A DNA stretch of 64,000 nucleotides from Lentzea waywayandensis (GTDB taxonomy: Bacteria; Actinomycetota; Actinomycetes; Mycobacteriales; Pseudonocardiaceae): positions 186,001 through 250,000 of the forward strand of contig NZ_FOYL01000014.1 of the NCBI RefSeq assembly GCF_900115955.1, given 5' to 3'. The position numbers and the translations under genes were made by a program. Position 1 is the first letter of the stretch, and every line of letters starts with the position of its first letter. This document shows positions 32,770 to 40,873 of this stretch, one piece after another. Below the pieces are notes generated by a model. That model worked only from the letters and a program-made list of their open reading frames with translations, was not told where the DNA came from and searched no databases.

Positions 32770-33564
32770 CGAGACGGTCTCGCTCAGCGATTCCCGTTCC
32801 GCCGCAGCCCACTTGTCGACGTCCATCGTGGGCTTGCCACCGACGTTCAGCAGCCGCGCCACCTTGGAGCGCAACGCCACGAAGGCCTCGTCGGTGCGCG
32901 TCGTCACCTGGTCGCGCTCGGCGGGCAACGGCACCTCCAGGTCGGCCACCAGCTTCGCGGGTGAACCGGACAGCACCAGGATGCGGTCGCCCAGGTACAC
33001 CGACTCGTCGATGTCATGCGTGACAACGAGAACGGTCGTGTCGTGCTCACGGCGCACGCGAAGCAACAGGTCCTCCAGCTCGAACCGGGTCTGCGCGTCC
33101 ACCGAGGCGAACGGCTCGTCCATCAACAACAGCGCCGGCCGGTACGCCAGAGCGCGCGCGATAGCCACACGTTGTTGCATACCACCGGAAAGCTGCCACG
33201 GCCGCTTCTTCGCCGCCGCGCCGAGACCCACCCACTCCAGGGCTTCGGCGGCGCGGGCGCGCCGCTCGGCGCGCGGCAGGGACCGCAGCGGGAACTCGAC
33301 GTTGCCCTGCACCGAAAGCCACGGGAACAGGGAGCGCGAGTAGTCCTGGAACACCACCGCGAGGTGGGAACCGTTCAGGGACACGTCACCGCGGGAGGGC
33401 GCGATGAGTCCTGAGATGGTGCGCAGCAGTGTGGACTTGCCGCACCCGGATGGTCCGACCACGCACACCAGCTCGCCGGCGCGGACGGTGAAGGTGAGAC
33501 CGCCGATGGCCTCGTAGTCGCCGTAGGTGTGGCCTAGGTCGGCCACCTCAAGCATGTTGCTCAT
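32764..33564 (-). CDS. ABC importer ATPase, SsuB/TauB-like
   Basis: 266 aa. Walker A is GPSGCGKST, Q-loop HLAVVFQDYSRSLFPWLSV, signature QLSGGMQQRVAIARAL, Walker B LLLMDEPFASVDAQTR, and the H-loop VVTHDIDESVYLGDR. This residue pattern is that of nitrate/sulfonate/taurine ATPases. ATG 33564 (MSNMLEVADLG) is used; ATG 33555 is an alternative. It overlaps the end of the upstream permease gene by 17 bases. The expected operon is permease-permease-ATPase on the minus strand, with the SsuA-like lipoprotein coded 2.5 kb downstream. The stop codon is embedded in a 22-bp tandem repeat. Confidence 0.92.
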   Translation of the reverse strand: MSNMLEVADLGHTYGDYEAIGGLTFTVRAGELVCVVGPSGCGKSTLLRTISGLIAPSRGDVSLNGSHLAVVFQDYSRSLFPWLSVQGNVEFPLRSLPRAERRARAAEALEWVGLGAAAKKRPWQLSGGMQQRVAIARALAYRPALLLMDEPFASVDAQTRFELEDLLLRVRREHDTTVLVVTHDIDESVYLGDRILVLSGSPAKLVADLEVPLPAERDQVTTRTDEAFVALRSKVARLLNVGGKPTMDVDKWAAAERESLSETVSS

Positions 33565-34315
33565 CCCTGCTCCTCGGTTGCCACGCCAAAGCCCTGCGTT
33601 CCACCGCCAGAAGCACGGTGTTGAGTCCGTAGCCGAGCACGCCCAACAGGACGATGCCCGCCCACATGCGCGTGTAGTCGAACTCGCGCTGTGCCTGAAT
33701 GAGTTGTGAGCCGATGCCGTTGTCCGTACCCACGAGCTCGGAGATGACCATCAGCACCAGGGACAGGGACAGGGACACGCGCAACCCCGCGAAGATCTTC
33801 GGGGAGGCCGCGGGCAGAACGACGCCCAGAACCCACTGGTAGCGCGGGATCTGGAAGACCGCGGAAGTGTCCACTTTGGTCACGTCGACGGAACGGGCGC
33901 CGTCCACGCTGTTGAGCAGAACCGGCCAGATCACGCCGAAGATGATCGTCGCGAGCTGCATCGGCGTGCCCGTCTTGAACAGCAACAGGAACACCGGCAC
34001 CAGCGCGGGCGGCGGGATCGAGCGCAGGAACACCAGCAGCGGTCCCGCGTACTCCATCGCCCGGTCCGAGCGGCCGAGCAGCAGGCCCAGCGCCACACCG
34101 ATCACCGAGGCGATCGCCCAGCCCGACAGCAGCCTGCCGATCGACGGCAAGATGTGCTCGGTGACGTTCCGCGGCTCCAGGACCCACCACTCCCAGGCCG
34201 CCGTCACGATGTCGGACGGCGGAGGGAAGAACGGGTCCTCGGCGAACATGCCGAGCAACTGCCACACGACGACAAGACCGGCGAACACGGTCCACCGTTG
34301 AAGGAACTTGTTCAC
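33548..34315 (-). CDS. ABC importer permease, SsuC-like (second permease)
   Basis: 255-aa inner membrane permease of the BPD_transp_1 family with about six helices. Visible signs are the FFPPPSDIVTAAWEW entry segment, VFLRSIPPPALVPVFLLLF, and the EAA-like loop DTSAVFQIPRYQWVLGVVLPAASPKIFAGLRVSLSL. GTG 34315 overlaps the preceding permease stop as GTGA and is preferred over TTG 34327. It overlaps the ATPase gene by 17 bases at its end. Two distinct SsuC-type permeases in one operon suggest a heterodimeric channel rather than the usual homodimer. Confidence 0.9.
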   Translation of the reverse strand: MNKFLQRWTVFAGLVVVWQLLGMFAEDPFFPPPSDIVTAAWEWWVLEPRNVTEHILPSIGRLLSGWAIASVIGVALGLLLGRSDRAMEYAGPLLVFLRSIPPPALVPVFLLLFKTGTPMQLATIIFGVIWPVLLNSVDGARSVDVTKVDTSAVFQIPRYQWVLGVVLPAASPKIFAGLRVSLSLSLVLMVISELVGTDNGIGSQLIQAQREFDYTRMWAGIVLLGVLGYGLNTVLLAVERRALAWQPRSRDEQHA

Positions 34316-35055
34316 CAGGCCACCCAACGCCGGCGGACGCGCTCAAGACCGTTGTTCAGCAGGACGCCGATCGCGCCCGCGACCACGGTGCCGACCAGCA
34401 CCTGGTCCATCCGGCCAGGCCCGCTGCGGGCCTCCATGATGAAGTAGCCGAGCCCGATCTGGCTGCCTGCCATGAGCTCGACGCTCACCATCACGATCAG
34501 CGCCGTCGTGGCCGCGAGCCTGATTCCGGTGAGGACGAACGGCAGCGCGCTCGGCAACGCCACGCGGAACAGCACGCCCACGCGTCCGGTGCCGAAAACC
34601 CGTGATGTCTCAACAAGCAACGGGTCCAGTTCGTCGAGCGCGTAAATGGTGTTGAACAGGATCGGCCACAGCGCCGCGTAGACCGCGAGCGTGATCTTCG
34701 TTTCCGGGCCGAACCCCAGCATCACCAGAGCGAGCGGAATCAGTGCCACAGAAGGGATCGGGCGCAGGAACTCGATGACCGCACGAGTCGCCTGACGCAC
34801 GGCGGGGACGCTGCCGAGCACCAGTCCACTCGGCACCGCGATGGCGATCGCGATGGCGATGGCGATCAGCACCGCCAGGACCGTTGCCACGACATGACTG
34901 ATGAAGGCAGGAGAGGTCAACTGCGTGACGAGCTCACCGAACACGAGGGACGGTGGCGGAAGCGCGTCCGCAGGTAGAAGGGGAGAGCGTCCTAAGAGCT
35001 CCCAGAGCGCGAGGAACCCGGCAATGCCGAGTAGTCCCCTTGTGAACGCACGCAC
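34312..35055 (-). CDS. ABC importer permease, SsuC-like (first permease)
   Basis: 247-aa permease, first gene of the permease-permease-ATPase operon. It has the family segments ADALPPPSLVFGELVTQLTS, EFLRPIPSVALIPLALVMLG and the EAA loop LLVETSRVFGTGRVGVLFRVALPSALPFVLTGIRLA. The third helix carries LIAIAIAIAIAVPSG, coded by a six-base tandem repeat (GCGATC/GCGATG) around 34840-34868. GTG 35055. The 80-bp gap to the STAND gene upstream holds no obvious promoter. Confidence 0.9.
   Translation of the reverse strand: MRAFTRGLLGIAGFLALWELLGRSPLLPADALPPPSLVFGELVTQLTSPAFISHVVATVLAVLIAIAIAIAIAVPSGLVLGSVPAVRQATRAVIEFLRPIPSVALIPLALVMLGFGPETKITLAVYAALWPILFNTIYALDELDPLLVETSRVFGTGRVGVLFRVALPSALPFVLTGIRLAATTALIVMVSVELMAGSQIGLGYFIMEARSGPGRMDQVLVGTVVAGAIGVLLNNGLERVRRRWVAW
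34840..34868. repeat. Hexameric tandem repeat coding Ile-Ala repeats in a membrane helix
   Basis: About five near-identical six-base units of the form GCGAT(C/G), from 34840 to 34868, inside the first SsuC-like permease gene. On the coding strand they give alternating Ile and Ala (IAIAIAIA) in a transmembrane helix. Because each unit is two codons, length changes would keep the frame. Confidence 0.7.
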
Positions 35056-35136
35056 TCGGTCACCCTAGAGAGTGGATCTCTGCTTCACAATGCGTGGTTG
35101 CTCAACTCCGGGTTGTTTCCCACACATCGCGGCGGT

Positions 35137-37869
35137 TCAGCAGACCTCCACGCGCTCCACTTCGCCGAAGCTCTTAACCCATTCGGAGTCCGTGAGCCGT
35201 GCGCCGTCTTTTTCACACATCCGCTTGATGATCGAACCGGTGTCGAGGTCGTACGGCAGCAGCTCGGGGTCCTGGCCTCCTCGGCGCACGAGGAAGTCGC
35301 GGTTCTGCGGCCGGTACACCGCGCGCGTCGAGCTGCCGTGCCCGACGACGTACACGAGCCGATCCGCCGCACGGTCGTTCGGGTAGAGCTGGTGCACCTC
35401 GAAGATGTTGTCGCGCACGATCGCCACGCGACCGTCGTCGGAGAACGTGACACGCGCTCCGGCACGCAACGCGGTGTCGAGCCGTGCGCGCAGCACGGGC
35501 GTTCCGCTCGGCACGCGTTGCCAGACCTCGACGATCGACTCCGGTGACGAGTGCTCGACGGCGAGCCAGCGCCCGTCGCCGCTGTAGGTGATGGCGCGGA
35601 CGTAGACGTGCTGTGCCAACGGCGGCCCCGCGGACTCGACGGTGCCGCCGATGCTCCAGAACTCGATGGTCGTGGTGCCGGTGGCCCGGTCCCAGAGGGC
35701 GGTCGCGAGCTCACGGCCGTCCTGGCTCAGTGCCACGGTCTCGGGGTTGCGCACCGGCATCGGCAGCTTGCGGGGGTTGCGCGGGTCGCCCAGGTCGTAG
35801 AGCTCCGCGTGCTCGGACTCGTCCGGTGTCGGGAGCCCGACCTCGACCGCGTCGCCGACCTTGCCGACGAGCCGCGAGCCGTCCGGGCTCAGGTCGAGCG
35901 TGCGGAACCGGCTCGGCAGCGCCGTGAGGTAGGTGATGTCACCCGCGTCGTTGACGGCCCACAGGTGTTCCTGGCCGCTGAAGTCCTTCGTGACGGCCCG
36001 GCGTTCGGCGAGCTTGACGACCCGATGGCGGTCGGCGAACTTCTTGCCCGGCGCCGCCTTGTCCTCGTCGATGCTCCACATCCGGTCGGTGCCGTCCTCG
36101 TCGGTCACCGCGGCCATCTCGCCGCGCGGGGCGACCACCACGTCCGCGTCGTCCTTGGGCGTGCCGGTGAACGGGATGCCGCGCGCGACCGCGCTGGCCA
36201 GCCGCAGCACCTTCTCCGCCTCGGCCGACGGGCTGACCTCGTAGCCGACCAGCGCGAACTTGTCCGCGTACGGCCGGCGCTGCTCCAGCAACGCCTCGGA
36301 CTGCGACAGCGCCTTGCCGCCGAGCTCGCGGTCGTTCATCTCGGTGATCTTGCGTTCGTTCGCGAGCGTGTAGACGACGCCGCCGGGCACGAGCGCGAGC
36401 AGCACCGCCACGACCGCGATCAACGCCGTCGAGCGGCGTGTCTCCCGCTTGACGCTCCTGTCGACGAACTGGCGCTCCCGCACCGTCAAGAACTCGCCGA
36501 GCTCCTTGGCCTTGCGCAGCCGAAGGCCCCGGTAGAGCGCCAGCGGGTCGCGGTCGCTCGCCTCCCACAGCTCGATCGCGGTGACGAGCTGCTGGTGCGT
36601 CCGGAGGTTCTCGCGTTCCTCGTCGATCCACCCGGCGAGCCTCGTCCAGCGCAGCGCGGCGTCGTGGGTCAGCTCGACGCCGTCCTCGGTGAGCGTCACC
36701 AGCCTGGCCTTCGCGAGGAGGTCCAGCAGGGGGGTGCCGACGTCCAGCCTTCGGCTGCGGCGTTGCGCGACCCCGTTGCGCTGCACGGAGACGAGTCTGA
36801 GCAGGATCTGTCTGGCCGCGCGCTGGTCGTCCTCGCCCAGGCCCGCGAAGAACGTCTCTCCGGCCTGTGCGACGACGTGCTCGATGCCGCCGGACTCCTC
36901 GAAGCCGGCAAGGGACAGAGTCATGCCGCGCTTGCGCCGCCACGTCTCGACCAGTGCCTGCTGCACCAACGGCAGCGAGTGCTGGTTCGCGGCGTCGGCC
37001 ACCAGTCGCGCGATCACCGCGGTCTCGACGGTGGCGCCGATCTTCGCGGCGGGTTCGGTGATGGCGCGGCGCAACTGGTCCGCGCTCATCGGCTCGATGA
37101 CGATCTCGGTGCCGTTGATGCGCTTGTCGCGCCAGCGCTGCTCGTGGTCGGCGCGCACGGAGAGCACGACGTGGGGGCAACGGGTGACGGCGGCGACGAA
37201 GTCCTCCGCGTCCAGTGCCTTCTCGAAGTCGTCGACGAGCAGCACGAGGCCGGGGCGGTGCTGGCGGATCCGCAGCCTGAGGTGGTCGGGGTCTTCCCGG
37301 AACTCCTCGGCCAGGCGATCGGCGGTGGTGTTCTCGAAGACCTCGGCGAGGGCGACGGCCAGGTCCTGGATCGGGTCCCGCGTGGGCGTGATCACCACGG
37401 CGTCGTCCAGGGCGGGGTGCAGACCGGCCCGCAGCAGCGACGTGCGGCCGGATCCGGAGGCGCCGAAGACGACGGTGAGGGGCTTGGCCCTGACCGACTC
37501 GACGACCTGCTCCACGAGGCACTCGCGCCCGAAGTACCGCTTCGCGTCGTCCTCGGTGAAGGGGGCGTTGCCGGGGTACGGCGTGTTCGGGTGCAACGGC
37601 TGCGTGTGCTCGGCGGCCAGCTCACGCCAGCGCCTGGTCCACGGGGCGGGATCGGACTCACAGGCACGCACGAACGCCAGAGTCAGCGCGAGCGACGGCA
37701 GCTTCCGCCCACCGGCCGCGTCGGACAACGCGGTCGGCGAGTAGTTCGCCCGCCGAGCCAGCTCGCGGTAGCTCGGTTTGCCTGCCTGGTCGCGCAGTCT
37801 GCGCAGGTCACCGGCGAACCGCAGCAACGCGGTGTCCTCCGGACCCAGCGGTCGTTCCCCTCGTGGCAT
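35137..37869 (-). CDS. HTH-STAND NTPase-TM-beta-propeller protein, paralogue 1 (degenerate P-loop)
   Basis: 910 aa, the third gene of the set in transcription order. Residues 1-85 are an XRE-like HTH (YRELARRANYSPTALSDAAGG). An nSTAND1-type NTPase follows from about 105 to 420, one membrane helix near 470 (TALIAVVAVLLALVPGGVVY), and then a beta-propeller-like strand region to about 870. The C-terminal tail is MCEKDGARLTDSEWVKSF and ends in Cys. Walker A is GASGSGRT with Arg142 in place of Lys; Walker B/STAND motif is DDFEK instead of DQFEE. Both changes argue against ATP hydrolysis. ATG 37869. The two other paralogues keep these motifs, so this one may be a regulatory or decoy partner. Confidence 0.85.
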   Translation of the reverse strand: MPRGERPLGPEDTALLRFAGDLRRLRDQAGKPSYRELARRANYSPTALSDAAGGRKLPSLALTLAFVRACESDPAPWTRRWRELAAEHTQPLHPNTPYPGNAPFTEDDAKRYFGRECLVEQVVESVRAKPLTVVFGASGSGRTSLLRAGLHPALDDAVVITPTRDPIQDLAVALAEVFENTTADRLAEEFREDPDHLRLRIRQHRPGLVLLVDDFEKALDAEDFVAAVTRCPHVVLSVRADHEQRWRDKRINGTEIVIEPMSADQLRRAITEPAAKIGATVETAVIARLVADAANQHSLPLVQQALVETWRRKRGMTLSLAGFEESGGIEHVVAQAGETFFAGLGEDDQRAARQILLRLVSVQRNGVAQRRSRRLDVGTPLLDLLAKARLVTLTEDGVELTHDAALRWTRLAGWIDEERENLRTHQQLVTAIELWEASDRDPLALYRGLRLRKAKELGEFLTVRERQFVDRSVKRETRRSTALIAVVAVLLALVPGGVVYTLANERKITEMNDRELGGKALSQSEALLEQRRPYADKFALVGYEVSPSAEAEKVLRLASAVARGIPFTGTPKDDADVVVAPRGEMAAVTDEDGTDRMWSIDEDKAAPGKKFADRHRVVKLAERRAVTKDFSGQEHLWAVNDAGDITYLTALPSRFRTLDLSPDGSRLVGKVGDAVEVGLPTPDESEHAELYDLGDPRNPRKLPMPVRNPETVALSQDGRELATALWDRATGTTTIEFWSIGGTVESAGPPLAQHVYVRAITYSGDGRWLAVEHSSPESIVEVWQRVPSGTPVLRARLDTALRAGARVTFSDDGRVAIVRDNIFEVHQLYPNDRAADRLVYVVGHGSSTRAVYRPQNRDFLVRRGGQDPELLPYDLDTGSIIKRMCEKDGARLTDSEWVKSFGEVERVEVC

Positions 37870-37984
37870 GCCGCCTCCTGGCCGGATTGTCCACCAGAGG
37901 TTCTCCCTCCGTCTAACGGCCTGCTAACCGCTCACCACCCGGACGTGCGCTTCGTGATCGTTCCACCTGCCGCATGCTGGGACT

Positions 37985-40699
37985 TCAGTCGCGGCACGGC
38001 GGGGTGAAGTCGAGGTCGCCGAAGTACTGCTCCCACTCCTCGCGGCTCATCCGCGGAATGGCCTGCTCGCAGATCCTGACCGCCGGGTCGCGCGGGTCGG
38101 CGTTCCACAGCCGCAACGCCCGGTCCGCACCACCCGTCACGACCTCGTCACCCTGGGGCGTCAGGCCGACCGCGGTGACCGGCCCGGCGTGTCCGCGCAG
38201 CAGGGCCTGCTCCACCGGTTCGCGGGCGCCGAGCCGCCAGAGCCGCACCAGTCCGTCGTCGGTGGCGATCGCGACGTGGCCGGCGCCGAGCCAGGCCGAG
38301 GTGACCTCGCCGCCACCGGACGGGATCCTGGCGCGCAGGACCGGGTCGCGCGGGTCGGTGGAGTCCCAGAGGTGCACGGCCGTGCGCGCGGTGGTCATCA
38401 GGTTCTCGGCACCGGCGAACTGGGCGCTGCCGGCGAACTCCCTGGTCAGCGACAGGAGCTTGACGTCGCGCGGATCGGAGACGTCGACCAGGTGCACGGC
38501 GCGGCCGGTGGTGACCGCGGCGAGGACCTGGCCGTCCGGGCGGAACGACAGGCCCGCCAGCGGCCCCAGGCCGAGCTGCGCTGTGGTGAGAAGCCTCGGG
38601 CGTTCGCCGCGCAGGTCCGTCCAGAAGCTCAGAGCGCCGTCCTCGTCGGTGGTGACGAGAGAGGTGCCCTGCCAGGCGATCGCATTGGCGCGCACGGGAA
38701 GCACGGCCAGCTCGCGTGGTTTGCTCAGGGACACGTCGACGACGTGAACACTGCCGTCGTCGCCGGCGGACGCGACCAGGCCGCCGGTCGAGTCCATCGC
38801 GAGGTCGGTGACGGCACCGGAGTGCCGGGTGGCGTCGTAGGAGGCTCGCGGTGCCGGCAGGTCGGACAGTCCCGTCAGCACCACCGTGCCGTCGCGGTGC
38901 CCGGTCACGACCTGTTGCAGGGTCGGCCCGACGGCAAGCGCGGTGACCTCGGACTGGGCCTCGCGCAGTACCTGGGAGGGCACGTCCTCCTGGCGCAAAC
39001 CGTTGCGCGCCTGAGGTAACGGCACGAGCTGGTAGGCGGCGAGCGCGACCTGCTGCGCCAGGGCGGGGTTCGTGGAACGCAGGGCGGCGGCCTCGCCCAC
39101 GGCCCTCAGGACGGCGGCGTTGGCACGTTGCTCGTCGGCGGCTTTGCCTGCCTGCAAGGCGAAGACGGTCGAGCTGGCGGCGACGACCACGAGCGCCGCG
39201 AGCACGGCGAGCAGCTGGCGTTGGCGGCGGGTGCGTCTTCGGGCACTCGCCGAGACCTCCTGTTCCGCGGCCAGGCTCGCCGCGAGGAAGGCACGTTCCC
39301 CGGCGTTGAGGGAAAGTCCTTCCGGAACGTTGGCCAGGCGGCGTCCCCGCAACAGCGCCCCCGCGTCGCGGTCGAGCGACTCCCAGGTCTGCGTGGCGAG
39401 CGTGAGTTCGCGCTGTGCCTTGATGTTCTCGCGGTCCTCCTCCACCCAGCGCTGGAACGTGGGCCAGCCGCGGATCAACGCCTCGTGCGCCAGTTCGACG
39501 CCGTCGCGGTCGATCACGACGAGCCGCGCCGCCGCCAGCGCGAACAGCACCTCGTCGTCGGCTTCGAGCTCAGCCTGGTTCGCGCGGCGTTTCGTGTCCT
39601 CGGCGGTGACGAGCCGCAGCAGGATCCGTTTCGCCTGCTCCTGCCCCGCCGGGGAGAGCCCGTCGAAGACCTCCTGCGCGGTGCGGGCGACGGCGTGGTC
39701 GAGGCCGCCGACCTCCTCGTACCCGGCGAGGGTCAACGTCATGCCGCGCCGGTGCTGCCAGGTCTGCGCGAGCGCGTGCGACAGCAACGGCAACACGGCC
39801 GCCTGCCCGACCGCGTCGGCCATGAGCCGCGCCAGCAACGCCGTTTCGACCTTGGCGCCCACCACCGCGGCGGGTTCGGTGATGGCGAGACGGAGCTCGT
39901 CCGGGGTCATGGGGCCGAGCAGGAGCTGGGCGCCTTCGAGTGCCTCGACCAGGTCGGGGTACTGCGCGCAGTGGCCGTAGTAGTCGGCCCGGATGCCGAT
40001 CACCACCTTCTGGCAGCCGGTGAGCGCCGTGATCAGCCACTGGCGGAGCTCTTCGTTGCGGCACAACGTGAACAGCTCCTCGAACTGGTCGACGACCACG
40101 AGGTGCCCGTGCCTGCGGTGCAGTTGCCGCGGGTCCTTCAGCTCCTCGGCGAGCTCGACCGCCTCCCCGCCGGTGAGCCGGGCGAGCGCGAGCGCGCACT
40201 CCTCCACGGGATTCGCGCCGGGCGTGAACAGCAGGACGGGTTCACGGGTGCGGGCGATGAGACCGGCCCGCAGCAACGACGACTTCCCCACCCCGGACGG
40301 CCCGAACACGCCGGTGAAGCGGTTCCTGGTGGTGAGCAGTTCGGCCGTCAACCGCTCGCGCCCGAAGAACTTCGGCGCGTCATCGGGCTGGAACATCGCG
40401 AGCCCGACGTACGGACTGTCGTTCGCCGCATGCGGTTCGGACTCCGCGACCGCACGCCACCGCCGCGCCCACTCCTCCGGATCGGCGTCGCAGGCCTTGG
40501 CGTACGCCTTGGTCACCGCGAGGCTGGGCAACTTCCGCCCGCCCGCCGCCTCCGACAACGCCGCGGCCGAGTAGTGCGCCCGCCGGCTCAGTTCCCGGTA
40601 GGTGGGGCTGCCCGCACGCTCCCGCAGCCGGCGCAGATCCGCCGCGAACCGCAGGACACCGCTCTCGCCCTCCTCGAGAGGGCGTTCCCGTCTCGGCAT
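37985..40699 (-). CDS. HTH-STAND NTPase-TM-beta-propeller protein, paralogue 2
   Basis: 904 aa. HTH at residues 1-85 (YRELSRRAHYSAAALSEAAG), linker, and an nSTAND1 NTPase with intact Walker A GPSGVGKSS (Lys139) and VVVDQFEELF (Asp204, Glu207-208). The segments VVIGIRADYYGHC and LLLRLVTAEDTKRRA follow, and a membrane helix (LAVLAALVVVAASSTVFAL) near residue 490. The propeller is WD40-like with clear D-x-x-V-x-x-W/D repeats (SAGDDGSVHVVDV, VHLWDSTDPRDPVLR, DRALRLWNADPRDPAVR). The tail is ICEQAIPRMSREEWEQYF and PPCRD. The start at 40699 (MPRRERPLEE) mirrors the paralogues; an extra in-frame upstream leader is not used. Confidence 0.87.
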   Translation of the reverse strand: MPRRERPLEEGESGVLRFAADLRRLRERAGSPTYRELSRRAHYSAAALSEAAGGRKLPSLAVTKAYAKACDADPEEWARRWRAVAESEPHAANDSPYVGLAMFQPDDAPKFFGRERLTAELLTTRNRFTGVFGPSGVGKSSLLRAGLIARTREPVLLFTPGANPVEECALALARLTGGEAVELAEELKDPRQLHRRHGHLVVVDQFEELFTLCRNEELRQWLITALTGCQKVVIGIRADYYGHCAQYPDLVEALEGAQLLLGPMTPDELRLAITEPAAVVGAKVETALLARLMADAVGQAAVLPLLSHALAQTWQHRRGMTLTLAGYEEVGGLDHAVARTAQEVFDGLSPAGQEQAKRILLRLVTAEDTKRRANQAELEADDEVLFALAAARLVVIDRDGVELAHEALIRGWPTFQRWVEEDRENIKAQRELTLATQTWESLDRDAGALLRGRRLANVPEGLSLNAGERAFLAASLAAEQEVSASARRRTRRQRQLLAVLAALVVVAASSTVFALQAGKAADEQRANAAVLRAVGEAAALRSTNPALAQQVALAAYQLVPLPQARNGLRQEDVPSQVLREAQSEVTALAVGPTLQQVVTGHRDGTVVLTGLSDLPAPRASYDATRHSGAVTDLAMDSTGGLVASAGDDGSVHVVDVSLSKPRELAVLPVRANAIAWQGTSLVTTDEDGALSFWTDLRGERPRLLTTAQLGLGPLAGLSFRPDGQVLAAVTTGRAVHLVDVSDPRDVKLLSLTREFAGSAQFAGAENLMTTARTAVHLWDSTDPRDPVLRARIPSGGGEVTSAWLGAGHVAIATDDGLVRLWRLGAREPVEQALLRGHAGPVTAVGLTPQGDEVVTGGADRALRLWNADPRDPAVRICEQAIPRMSREEWEQYFGDLDFTPPCRD

Positions 40700-40832
40700 C
40701 CCGTCATTGTTCAGAGAACTTTGTTCAGCGGCGAACACATGACCGTGAACAACCCGTTCGCCCTAACGTCGAGCTAGACGCAACTACACGGGGAAGACCC
40801 GGTGCTCGCGCCCCGAACCGGCGCCGGAGTGG

Positions 40833-40864
40833 CCGTGGGTGGCCCGCGCACGAGCCACCCACGG
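40833..40864 (-). terminator. Terminator hairpin after STAND paralogue 3
   Basis: CCGTGGGTGGC at 40833-40843 pairs perfectly with GCCACCCACGG at 40854-40864 around a ten-base loop. It lies 10 bases beyond the stop of the paralogue 3 gene on the minus strand, so paralogue 2, downstream, probably has its own promoter in the remaining gap. Confidence 0.7.
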
Positions 40865-40873
40865 CTCACGAAC

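Noticed and set aside
35551..38007. 818-codon plus-strand frame opposite STAND paralogue 1
   Set aside because: It is Val/Leu/Arg-rich mirror coding with no motifs; the minus-strand gene has HTH, NTPase and membrane parts.
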